Assembly (NCBI RefSeq): GCF_000196315.1
Contig: NC_014230.1
Span: 372,001 to 436,000 of the forward strand
DNA from: Croceibacter atlanticus HTCC2559
Lineage (GTDB): Bacteria; Bacteroidota; Bacteroidia; Flavobacteriales; Flavobacteriaceae
DNA length: 64,000 bases
Direction of reading: 5' to 3'
The first letter of the stretch is position 1. Every line of letters begins with the position of its first letter. Position numbers and translations under genes: made by a program. The notes beneath the pieces are model-generated. The model was given only the letters and a program-made list of their open reading frames with translations. It was not told the origin of the DNA and did no database searches. Below, piece by piece: positions 1 through 7,922 of the stretch.

Positions 1-1900
1 CTGTAACTGAAAAATCATCTGCATCTTCACCTGAAAATGAGATGCCTGTAATCTCTAATCCTGTATTACCCATATTACCTACACTAACTAATTCTGTTCT
101 TGTATTTGTAATAATTTGAGTGTCTTGAAAATTTATCATAGCGCGATTAACAGTAAGTAATGCCTCAAGTGCATTTCCTGAAAGTGATACTGTATTTGGA
201 GAACTATCGTCATCACTCACAACACTTAGCGTCGCTGTTTTTTCCCCTATCTCTGAAGGCTCGAATGTAATAGGAACCATTATGTTATTTCCTGGAGAAA
301 TACTTATAGGTAACGTGACGCCTCCGATATTAAACTGAGTAGTTTCTCCAGATAAGTTTAATTCTGACACAACCAAATCGACCGAAGCTTCTTCAGTATT
401 TGAAATGATTAAGTTTTGCGTAGCTGGCGTGCCTACATTGGTATCGCCAAAATCAATACTGTTTGTTGAAAGTTCGATAAATGTTTCTGCGCCATTACCA
501 AGCAATGGAATCACGTGAGGACTGCTTGGTGCATTGCTTGTATAAGTTAAGGTTGCCGTCCTGTTACCTACCCCAGAAGGTGTAAATAAAACTTGTAAAA
601 TCACAGTATTTCCAGTACCAATAGTTAAAGGCTCATTGCTTGTGGTAATTTCAAAATCTGATGCGTGTGCTCCTGATATACTTCCAGAAGACAACTCTAA
701 ATCTGCAGTTCCTGTGTTTTCAATATTAAAGTTTTCTGCACTAAAACTACCAAAATCAACATCTGCAAAATCTATAGGGTTTGGAGTGATGGAAATACCG
801 CTTTCTTGACCGAAGCCTCTTGTAAAAATTGAAGATAAAGCATCACTGTTTACGGTTTCAATTCTAAAAAACGTAGAGCGCTCGCCTGTAGCAGAAGGCG
901 TAAATTGAACCTCAACAGGATACGTACTATTACCAGGAATATTAAACGGTAAACTTGATGGGTCTGTAACTATAAAATCATCATTTGCTCCTGTAGAAGG
1001 TGAACCTGCAGAAAAATATAGGTTACTCAAAACTAAAGTACCGTCACCTGTATTGTTAACATCTACCGTTCTGGTTGTTGGCACTCCAACTTCTTGACCA
1101 TCAAATTCAAAAGGACTCATTTGTACTTCTATTTGCGGTAATAGGATTTCGGCTTGCAAATTTGAAAAGATGGTTGGGTTATTTGGGTCGTTAGTGTCAA
1201 TTTGAATATCTATTCCTCTAACTGCTGTATTGGGCGAACTTGTTTGCTCACGTGCTATGGCATTAAAAGTAACTTCAAAATTTCGTGATTCTCCTTCAAT
1301 TAAAGTAAACGGAAATGAAATTCCAGATTCTAGGCTAAAGTCTTCAATAAAATTTGCATCTGTTGTAAAATCTAAACTAGAAACCATTAAATCTGCATTA
1401 CCTGTATTAGATAGTGTTATCTCATCTGTAACATTCACAAAAATATCGTGTGTGCCAAAATTTACATTAGTCACCTCTGCAATAGGCTCAAAAATTTCGC
1501 CAGCACTTCCGCTCAGAGGAATATCTACAGTTCCTACAGGTGTACTAAAATCTGTTCCATAAGTAACTATGAGGGTTGCATTTTTATTACCAGGTGTAGT
1601 AGGATTAAAATTTGCCTCCACAATAACTTCTCCTTCCGGCCCAAAAGGAGCGCCTGGATTGTTGGATTGACCAAATTGATTAGCATCTGGACCAGTAATA
1701 TCAAACTCAATAATTGTCCAATTGTTTGAGGTGTTATTGGTTAAAAATGTAACCTCGGTAGATTGTTGACCTACGTCTAAGTTTCCAAATTCTATAGAAG
1801 ATGGATTAGCAGTAGCATCTTGAGCATTAGATTGTTGTATACTTAAAAAGACAATGCAAACAACAAGTAAATATTTAAACATTAAGTAAGTGTGCTTCAT
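1..1900 (-). CDS. Secreted repeat protein with choice-of-anchor D (ASH-like) domains, 3' end beyond the window
   Basis: About 633 residues are visible and the frame is still open at the left edge. The ATG at 1900 (alternative at 1882) opens a signal peptide with a hydrophobic core near residues 8-22 and likely cleavage before Gln after SNA. The mature part holds at least six beta-sandwich repeats of about 105 residues, each with a strand like IDFG..NVG followed by NTG..DL and a closing SG..A..F.I. This is the choice-of-anchor D / ASPM-SPD2-Hydin-like pattern common in large Bacteroidetes surface proteins. The C-terminus, where a type IX sorting domain would sit, is not visible. It lies downstream of the two-component genes and is preceded by the 38-bp phased element. 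Role inferred: surface or adhesion protein. No enzyme motif is seen. Confidence 0.85.
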   Translation of the reverse strand, partial: MKHTYLMFKYLLVVCIVFLSIQQSNAQDATANPSSIEFGNLDVGQQSTEVTFLTNNTSNNWTIIEFDITGPDANQFGQSNNPGAPFGPEGEVIVEANFNPTTPGNKNATLIVTYGTDFSTPVGTVDIPLSGSAGEIFEPIAEVTNVNFGTHDIFVNVTDEITLSNTGNADLMVSSLDFTTDANFIEDFSLESGISFPFTLIEGESRNFEVTFNAIAREQTSSPNTAVRGIDIQIDTNDPNNPTIFSNLQAEILLPQIEVQMSPFEFDGQEVGVPTTRTVDVNNTGDGTLVLSNLYFSAGSPSTGANDDFIVTDPSSLPFNIPGNSTYPVEVQFTPSATGERSTFFRIETVNSDALSSIFTRGFGQESGISITPNPIDFADVDFGSFSAENFNIENTGTADLELSSGSISGAHASDFEITTSNEPLTIGTGNTVILQVLFTPSGVGNRTATLTYTSNAPSSPHVIPLLGNGAETFIELSTNSIDFGDTNVGTPATQNLIISNTEEASVDLVVSELNLSGETTQFNIGGVTLPISISPGNNIMVPITFEPSEIGEKTATLSVVSDDDSSPNTVSLSGNALEALLTVNRAMINFQDTQIITNTRTELVSVGNMGNTGLEITGISFSGEDADDFSVT

Positions 1901-1975
1901 AATAATAGGTTTTCAGAGATATAACAATACATACATAAACTTTATGCAATGTATAGTCTACCTTAACCTCTTACA

Positions 1976-2013
1976 ATACGTATAAGCACGAATAAACTAC
2001 GTGTTACTACGTA
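1976..2013 (-). promoter_or_regulatory. 38-bp phased ACGT-box element, copy 1
   Basis: Read on the minus strand this segment has TACGT, ACGT, CGTG and TACGTA boxes starting near element positions 1, 12, 24 and 32, roughly one helical turn apart. It aligns without gaps to the copy at 2436-2473 with 29 of 38 identical bases, in the same orientation. It overlaps the end of the degenerate receiver gene, including its stop codon, and lies 76 bp ahead of the start of the repeat protein. Spacing and placement suggest tandem operator sites for a dimeric regulator, most simply the LuxR-type regulator at 2475-3128. The binding protein is inferred. Confidence 0.55.
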
Positions 2014-2389
2014 GCTGTTTATTTTGAGAGCTGTTAGTCACCAAAACATCATTTACACACTTAGAGATTGACTCAAATGTATCTGTAGGAAACACATAAC
2101 CCTTAATATGATCAAACTTTAATATAGACAAATCATTATTTAAAAAACCATCTTCTATAATAATCATATTTAATGAAGCTTTAGACTGCTTTAAATATTT
2201 TTGAGAGTTTTGATATAGTTTTCTTTCAAGCAATACAATATCTACGTTAGGTAAGTTTGTAAAAGTAATTCCATCTGTAGATTTTAAGCAAAAACCAGTA
2301 GCTATATAACCTTTAGTATTAAGATATTGCGTTACAGAATAGGCGTATAATTCTGAAGAGTGGTAAACAGCTACGGTATGTAAATTCAT
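1997..2389 (-). CDS. Degenerate response-regulator receiver (pseudo-receiver) protein
   Basis: A stand-alone protein of 130 residues with the alternating strand-helix pattern of a CheY-like receiver but without its active site. Where a receiver has its acidic pair, this protein reads VAVYHSSEL (near residue 10). At the phosphoacceptor position the strand ends VDIVLLER, so Asp is replaced by Glu. The conserved Lys late in the fold is absent in GYVFPTDTF. It has no output domain. It sits directly downstream of a LuxR-type regulator gene with an 85-bp gap that carries a 38-bp phased element. A Glu at this position can mimic a phosphorylated state, so a constitutive partner-binding role is possible. 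The fold is inferred from pattern; the function is unknown. Confidence 0.7.
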   Translation of the reverse strand: MNLHTVAVYHSSELYAYSVTQYLNTKGYIATGFCLKSTDGITFTNLPNVDIVLLERKLYQNSQKYLKQSKASLNMIIIEDGFLNNDLSILKFDHIKGYVFPTDTFESISKCVNDVLVTNSSQNKQLRSNT

Positions 2390-2435
2390 AGTATATTTTA
2401 TACTTGAAAGGTATAACTAGTATACAAAGCTGTAT

Positions 2436-2473
2436 ATACGTAGTACCACTAATAAATTACGTATAATCACGTA
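2436..2473 (-). promoter_or_regulatory. 38-bp phased ACGT-box element, copy 2
   Basis: This is the second copy of the element at 1976-2013, same orientation, in the gap between the LuxR-type regulator gene (stop 2 bp away) and the pseudo-receiver gene. Boxes read TACGT, ACGTA, a weaker AGTG and TACGTA. Just downstream on the minus strand is CAGCTTTG, one base away from the Bacteroidetes -7 consensus TAnnTTTG, which would place the element directly upstream of a promoter like an activator site. No further copy was seen upstream of the kinase gene. Confidence 0.55.
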
Positions 2474-2474
2474 A

Positions 2475-3128
2475 CTATAATGCTAAAATTATAACCTTAT
2501 TTGTCATTGCCCAATTAGATAGTTTAGTGTTAACCTGCTTGAGCCCTAACTTTTCTATAATATTGCTTCTGTGCTTTTCTATAGTTCTTGAAGAGACGGA
2601 CAGTTGCTCTGCAATAGCATTAGTTGAATTTTGGTTTGCTATTTTTTTTAATATTAGAGTTTCAGAAGGTGTAAGTAGCTTTAGTTTTCCTAATTCGTCT
2701 TCTGCATCAATTATGGCTTTTGTATCAAACGACTTGCTAAAGCACGTTTTTCCACTTAAAACTGTTTGAATACATCGTTCTATTTCAAAAAACGAATCTT
2801 CTTTTAGTAAATAACCTTCTATCTGTAAGGATTTTGCCTGTGCTACATATTCACTTTCCTTATGAAATGACAACACAATAAATTTAGTTAACACACCTTT
2901 CTCCTTTGCCATCTTTACAACATCGAACCCAGTAAGCAAAGGCATATCTATATCTAACAAGGCTACATCGGGACGCTCAGACAATACAGCTTCCAGTGCT
3001 TGCATACCTTGTAAAGCCTGAGACACAACATTGTAGTTATGTTTAGTTAACTCATCATATAAACCTTTTAGTAACATAGGATGATCATCTGCAATGACAA
3101 TTGATATTTCTGAAGGTTTTAATGGCAT
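2475..3128 (-). CDS. LuxR/NarL-family response regulator
   Basis: A full-length regulator of 217 residues. The receiver domain (about 7-125) has the acidic pair Asp14-Asp15, phosphoacceptor Asp59 in ALLDIDMP and the conserved Lys in YLLKED. The output is a GerE-type helix-turn-helix at about 153-205, with LTPSE at its start and SSRTIEKHRSNIIEKLG in the recognition region. The start codon overlaps the stop of the upstream kinase, so the two are translationally coupled and almost certainly cognate. The protein is the natural candidate to bind the phased elements at 2436-2473 and 1976-2013, which precede the next two genes; that link is inferred. Confidence 0.93.
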   Translation of the reverse strand: MPLKPSEISIVIADDHPMLLKGLYDELTKHNYNVVSQALQGMQALEAVLSERPDVALLDIDMPLLTGFDVVKMAKEKGVLTKFIVLSFHKESEYVAQAKSLQIEGYLLKEDSFFEIERCIQTVLSGKTCFSKSFDTKAIIDAEDELGKLKLLTPSETLILKKIANQNSTNAIAEQLSVSSRTIEKHRSNIIEKLGLKQVNTKLSNWAMTNKVIILAL

Positions 3129-5134
3129 TATTTTACGGGTATTGTTAGTGAGATGGTTGTTCCTTTTTGAGGTTCACTATTAATTGTAAGAATACCCTTT
3201 ATAATCTTAGCTCTTTCAAAAAGGGTTTTCATTCCTAAACTATTCGAAGTTAATAATTTATTGGCAGTACTAAATCCTATTCCATTATCTTTTATAAGCA
3301 CGACTATGGTTTTATCTTTATTGAAAACCTTTACCGATGCAGATGGCGATTTAGAATGCTTTACTATATTTCCTAGGGCTTCTTGTATAATCCTATATAT
3401 ATGTAACGCTTGGTCTTCACTTATTTTATGATCTATATTTTCAATATCATTAGTAAAAAAAATATCTGTATTTGCATCGGTTTCATTTACCAAGGATGTT
3501 ATTGCAGATGTAAGTCCTAAACGATTTAAAATTGATGGATGCAATCCTCTAGAAATACTTCTTAACTCTTCTAAAGTTGTATTTGCGAGAGTAAGCATTG
3601 GCGTATCTCCAAACGTTTTAGTCTGTCTTGTAAGAAGCATTAATTTTTGCCCAACACTATCGTGCAGTTCTCTTGCTACACGTGTTCGCTCAGCTTCTCC
3701 AGCCTCGATTAACTCTTGAGAATATTGCTCTTGTTGTTGTTTTTCTTTTTTAGCAAAATTTCTTGAACGTATAATAACCACTAAACAAAATGCACCTAAG
3801 AGGCCTAAACCTCCAAAAATTATCCACTGAGATTTTACTTTATTTTCTGAGTCTAATAGCTCAATATTTTGCTTTTGGGTTTCAATCTCTAAATCTTTCT
3901 TAGCTGTTTCAAACTGTGTTTGTACATAGGCAAATCGGTTACGTGTAGATGCTGTTTTTATTGAATCGTTTACTTTAGAGTATACTTTATAGTATTCTAA
4001 AGCTTTTGCATTGTTCCCTTTACGTTCATAAATTATAGACAACAAACTGTTTATTTTAAGAGAAAGACCAGCATCCTTACTGTTTTGTATATGTTTTACC
4101 AGCTCTAAACCTATACGTTCTGCATCTTGCAATCTATTTTCTGAAAGCGCTATATAAGCTTTGGCAAAATCGTAATTGGTTTTTAATTGGGAATTAAAGG
4201 ATTTCCCTTCCATAATTTTATTAAGCCTCCTTAAATATACTTTTGCCGTATCTATTTTATTTGCTCTAGCATATGCCTCAGAAGCATAGCTTAAAACGAG
4301 AACACTCACAATTTCCTGAATGTCTGACTTTTCATTTTTAAATTTAAGTGCCTCTCTGTAATGGTATAACTCTTCGTGATCATCTAAAAAAACAGCCTCG
4401 ACACCAGCTTGTAAATGAGCCATGGCAACCACTTGCTCTTCGCCTATTTTAGGTCCTTGTTCGTAAATGACTTGTCTTGCTTTTTTAGCCTGATCATTTA
4501 GTCCATTTCTCCCAAACAAAGTAGCCAACCCATTTTGGGACCATAAATAAAACAAAGTATCCTTTTGGTGTATAAATAGTGCAGATGCTTTCTCGAAATG
4601 TTCCGCACTTTCAGATATTTCATTAAGCTTAGATAGATTTTCAGCAGATTTAAGGTACAAGTATCCATACTCATAAAGTGACGAATCTTTAACTTTTTCC
4701 AAATATGTAATACCTTGTTTAGATAACAATACTGCGTTTTGCAGTTGCTCTAAATATCCTGCCGCCTCTGAGTATGCTACGTAATATTTACCAATCTCAG
4801 AAGGTATTGTTACGTTGGCTAGGTGCTTTTCAAAATTATTTAATGTTTTAAAAGCTTCTTTATGCTGAAGCGTTTTATAGATATAGAAATTACTTAACAC
4901 ATTGGAATAAACTAAGGCCTCATCATATCTCTCAAGGTTTATATATACTCTCGAGTATTTCTTAATTGAATCTAAGTGAAACACTCCAAATTTATCTTCA
5001 GACATTACAAAATGCTCATCTACATTTCTTGTTTCTGATAATTTTAAAGCAAAGCTGTCATTTAAATTAGCTTGCTGTGCAGAACTATTTAAAAAAGATA
5101 ACAAGACAAGTATGTACCAAAGAAAATTCTTCAT
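3128..5134 (-). CDS. TPR-repeat sensor histidine kinase (HisKA_3 type)
   Basis: The ATG at 5134 is chosen because it opens a signal peptide (FLWYILVLLSFLNSSAQQ); the frame extends 29 codons further but that would overlap radA. The product has 668 residues: an outer sensor of TPR-like helical repeats (about 50-420), one membrane segment (about 437-456), a dimerisation helix with phospho-acceptor His491 in ARELHDSVGQ, and an ATPase domain with DNGIGF and a glycine-rich end. This architecture is typical of Bacteroidetes kinases paired with LuxR-type regulators, and the partner gene follows with a stop/start overlap. The ligand is unknown; the TPR sensor suggests protein or peptide recognition. 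Confidence 0.93.
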   Translation of the reverse strand: MKNFLWYILVLLSFLNSSAQQANLNDSFALKLSETRNVDEHFVMSEDKFGVFHLDSIKKYSRVYINLERYDEALVYSNVLSNFYIYKTLQHKEAFKTLNNFEKHLANVTIPSEIGKYYVAYSEAAGYLEQLQNAVLLSKQGITYLEKVKDSSLYEYGYLYLKSAENLSKLNEISESAEHFEKASALFIHQKDTLFYLWSQNGLATLFGRNGLNDQAKKARQVIYEQGPKIGEEQVVAMAHLQAGVEAVFLDDHEELYHYREALKFKNEKSDIQEIVSVLVLSYASEAYARANKIDTAKVYLRRLNKIMEGKSFNSQLKTNYDFAKAYIALSENRLQDAERIGLELVKHIQNSKDAGLSLKINSLLSIIYERKGNNAKALEYYKVYSKVNDSIKTASTRNRFAYVQTQFETAKKDLEIETQKQNIELLDSENKVKSQWIIFGGLGLLGAFCLVVIIRSRNFAKKEKQQQEQYSQELIEAGEAERTRVARELHDSVGQKLMLLTRQTKTFGDTPMLTLANTTLEELRSISRGLHPSILNRLGLTSAITSLVNETDANTDIFFTNDIENIDHKISEDQALHIYRIIQEALGNIVKHSKSPSASVKVFNKDKTIVVLIKDNGIGFSTANKLLTSNSLGMKTLFERAKIIKGILTINSEPQKGTTISLTIPVK

Positions 5135-5173
5135 TAGTTTCGTAAATATATTTTTTTTAGCTGACTTTCTATT

Positions 5174-6535
5174 ATGGCCAAAACTAAAACTACCTTTTTC
5201 TGCCAAAACTGTGGCACACAATATTCAAAATGGCAAGGCCAATGTTCTGCTTGTAAAGAGTGGAATACTATTGCCGAAGAGGTCATCCAAAAAGCTGAAA
5301 AAAGTGATTGGAAAACTGCTACAGCACCTAAGAAAAGAGTGGCTAAGCCACAAAAGGTTGCAGATATCTCTTACACTCAAGAACAACGCTACAATACTAA
5401 AAACAATGAGCTAAATCGTGTTTTAGGTGGTGGCTTAGTGCCAGGAAGCTTAACACTTCTTGGTGGTGAACCTGGTATAGGTAAAAGTACCTTAATGCTT
5501 CAAATAGCGTTACAGCTTCCGTTTAAAACTCTTTATGTTTCCGGAGAAGAAAGTGCTCAACAAATAAAAATGAGGGCAGAACGTATAGATAATTCAGAAA
5601 GTAATTGCTTTATCTTAACTGAAACTAAGACACAAAACATTTTTAAGCAAGTAGAAGCTATTGAGCCAGATATTGTGGTTATAGACTCTATACAAACACT
5701 TCATTCAGATTATATAGAAAGTAGCGCAGGTAGTATTTCTCAAATTAGAGAGTGTACTACAGAGCTTATAAAGTTTGCTAAAGAAACAGCTACACCAGTT
5801 ATTTTAATTGGTCATATTACCAAAGACGGAAACATTGCTGGACCAAAAGTCTTAGAGCATATGGTAGATACTGTTTTGCAGTTTGAAGGCGACAGAAATC
5901 ATATTTATAGAATTCTTAGAGCTCAAAAAAACCGTTTTGGAAGTACTCACGAACTTGGTATTTATGAAATGCAAGGCTCTGGTTTGAGAGAGGTTGCCAA
6001 TCCTAGTGAAATATTACTATCTAAAAATGAAGATGACCTAAGTGGTACTGCTATTGCAGCAACTCTTGAGGGTATGCGCCCATTAATGATAGAGATACAA
6101 GCCCTAGTAAGCTCTGCTGTTTACGGTACTCCACAACGAAGCGCTACAGGATATAATGCCAAACGACTTAATATGCTTTTAGCTGTTCTAGAAAAAAGAG
6201 CTGGATTTAAATTAGGTGCAAAAGATGTCTTTTTAAATGTAACCGGTGGAATTTCTGTAGATGATCCTGCAATTGATCTCGCTGTGGTTGCAGCTGTTTT
6301 ATCCAGCAATGAAGATATTCATGTTCCTAAAGATATTTGTTTTGCAGCAGAAGTGGGTTTAGCAGGAGAAATAAGACCTGTACCAAAGATAGAGCAACGA
6401 ATACTAGAAGCTGAAAAACTAGGCTTTGCATCAATTATGATTTCACGCTATTGTAAACTTCCGAAGGAAACCTATGGCATCAACGTAGTAAAAGCAGCGA
6501 AGATTACAGATGTTGTGCATTATCTTTTTGGATAG
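5174..6535 (+). CDS. radA: DNA repair protein RadA
   Basis: Complete RadA of 453 residues, normal length. It starts with a four-cysteine zinc finger (Cys10, Cys13, Cys24, Cys27), has the Walker A motif GEPGIGKST at 98-106, a Walker B strand ending VVIDSIQT, and the RadA-specific KNRFG motif at 252-256. The C-terminal third is the Lon-protease-like domain. RadA is a RecA-like branch-migration helicase acting in recombinational repair. It is divergent from the TPR kinase, with only 39 bp between the two starts, so the promoters must overlap or lie within the coding ends. Confidence 0.97.
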   Translation: MAKTKTTFFCQNCGTQYSKWQGQCSACKEWNTIAEEVIQKAEKSDWKTATAPKKRVAKPQKVADISYTQEQRYNTKNNELNRVLGGGLVPGSLTLLGGEPGIGKSTLMLQIALQLPFKTLYVSGEESAQQIKMRAERIDNSESNCFILTETKTQNIFKQVEAIEPDIVVIDSIQTLHSDYIESSAGSISQIRECTTELIKFAKETATPVILIGHITKDGNIAGPKVLEHMVDTVLQFEGDRNHIYRILRAQKNRFGSTHELGIYEMQGSGLREVANPSEILLSKNEDDLSGTAIAATLEGMRPLMIEIQALVSSAVYGTPQRSATGYNAKRLNMLLAVLEKRAGFKLGAKDVFLNVTGGISVDDPAIDLAVVAAVLSSNEDIHVPKDICFAAEVGLAGEIRPVPKIEQRILEAEKLGFASIMISRYCKLPKETYGINVVKAAKITDVVHYLFG

Positions 6536-6713
6536 CACCAAAATGAAGTTGAAATTGAATTCGAAATCGAAATTGATATATTTTTTAGTACAGCTATCTC
6601 AATTAAGGCACTAATAGCCCATAGCTCACCACTCATAGATTAAAATACTAATACCTTACACCTATTCCCTAACGCCTATTTTTGGCATAATTTCTGTTTA
6701 ATTTATAGCTGCT

Positions 6714-7847
6714 ATGAATAAACAGATTTTTATTACTTTAAGTGTATGTTTAGTAATTGTTTCTTGCAAGCAACTTACCAAAGCAACAGATTTTATTACG
6801 CAACCAACTGCAAAAGAAATATATGCGCGTGATTTTGAAGACACAGATGTTGTTTTTAATACTTGGACCAAAAACTTCGAGGTTTCAAAAAATGATTCTC
6901 TAAAAATTAATTTACCATACTTAGAGCAAGTACAATTACACAGCACTAATCTTCAGTCATATTCATATAACATAAATCTTTCTGAAGGTGAGTTATTTAA
7001 CCTTCAAATTGAAAGTGATGTAGATTCAATTCAATTTTTCTCTGAATTATTTAAAATTGAAGGTGACTCTATAACATCATTCAAATCATTAATAAAAAGC
7101 AAGCCTAATGAGACAAATATGTCTGTCCCAATTAAAGAGAGCGCTACTTATAAACTTATAATACAGCCAGAAATCTATGCTTCAACAAAAGCATCTTTAA
7201 AAATATTTACATCGCCTACCTATTACTTTCCTGTAGCTGGCAAAACTAGTAAGGCCATACAAAGTTTTTGGGGTGCAAGTCGCGATGGCGGTAAACGCAG
7301 CCATAAAGGTGTAGATATTTTTGTAGAAAGAGGCACACCTGTAATTGCAGCTGTTGATGGCTATGTAAGTTCAACTGGAAATAAAGGATTAGGCGGAAAA
7401 CAAGTTTGGTTGAGAGACGGTCTTTTTGGAGCTTCACTTTACTATGCACACTTAGATAGTATTGCTACGCAGTCTGGTAAAAAAGTAAAAATAGGAGATA
7501 CTCTAGGTTTTGTAGGTAATACTGGCAATGCAAAATACACACCACCACATTTACATTTTGGTATTTACAAAGGCTATAATGGCGCTGTAAATCCACTGCC
7601 GTTTATTAAAAATGCTGAAATCCCAGAAACAGATAATTTATTTGTTGCTATAACACCTAAGGCTATAATTAAAAACAGCGTAGCTAATATAAGAATAGGA
7701 CCATCTTCAAAATTTGATAAAATAACCCAACTTAAGCGTAATGATACTATTACAGTTCTGGGTAAACAGGATGATTGGTTACATATTAAAACAGGTGACG
7801 GACAAAAAGCTTTTGTGTTTAAAACGCTTACACAATCACTGCCTTAA
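6714..7847 (+). CDS. M23-family peptidase lipoprotein with SH3-like domain
   Basis: A lipoprotein of 377 residues: the signal ends in LVIVSC, so Cys18 is the likely lipidated residue. After a beta-rich N-terminal domain comes a LytM/M23 zinc peptidase domain (about 170-300) with His197 and Asp201 in SHKGVD, His246 in YYAHL and HLHF at 279-282, a complete metal and catalytic set. The last 60 residues form a bacterial SH3-like domain (IRIGPSSKF, VLGKQDDWLHIK). The family cuts peptide cross-links in peptidoglycan, so an envelope-anchored endopeptidase is expected. It is separated from radA by 178 bp of AT-rich DNA in which no convincing promoter was identified. Confidence 0.93.
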   Translation: MNKQIFITLSVCLVIVSCKQLTKATDFITQPTAKEIYARDFEDTDVVFNTWTKNFEVSKNDSLKINLPYLEQVQLHSTNLQSYSYNINLSEGELFNLQIESDVDSIQFFSELFKIEGDSITSFKSLIKSKPNETNMSVPIKESATYKLIIQPEIYASTKASLKIFTSPTYYFPVAGKTSKAIQSFWGASRDGGKRSHKGVDIFVERGTPVIAAVDGYVSSTGNKGLGGKQVWLRDGLFGASLYYAHLDSIATQSGKKVKIGDTLGFVGNTGNAKYTPPHLHFGIYKGYNGAVNPLPFIKNAEIPETDNLFVAITPKAIIKNSVANIRIGPSSKFDKITQLKRNDTITVLGKQDDWLHIKTGDGQKAFVFKTLTQSLP

Positions 7848-7922
7848 AATTTAGAATTTACATTAACATTCCTTTGTTAACAGAATTAAATAGCTCTGGT
7901 TATCTTTAAAAGAAAAAACCAT

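Noticed and set aside
1230-1729. Two overlapping plus-strand frames in the first 2 kb
   Set aside because: They lie antisense within the repeat protein, whose minus-strand frame is continuous from 1900 to the window edge.
5135-5221. 29-codon N-terminal extension of the TPR kinase
   Set aside because: It would overlap radA on the other strand and place a charged stretch in front of a clear signal peptide.
6683-6697. TGGCATAATTTCTGT before the M23 peptidase gene as a sigma-54 promoter
   Set aside because: The -12 GC is replaced by GT and the start of transcription would fall only about five bases before the ATG.
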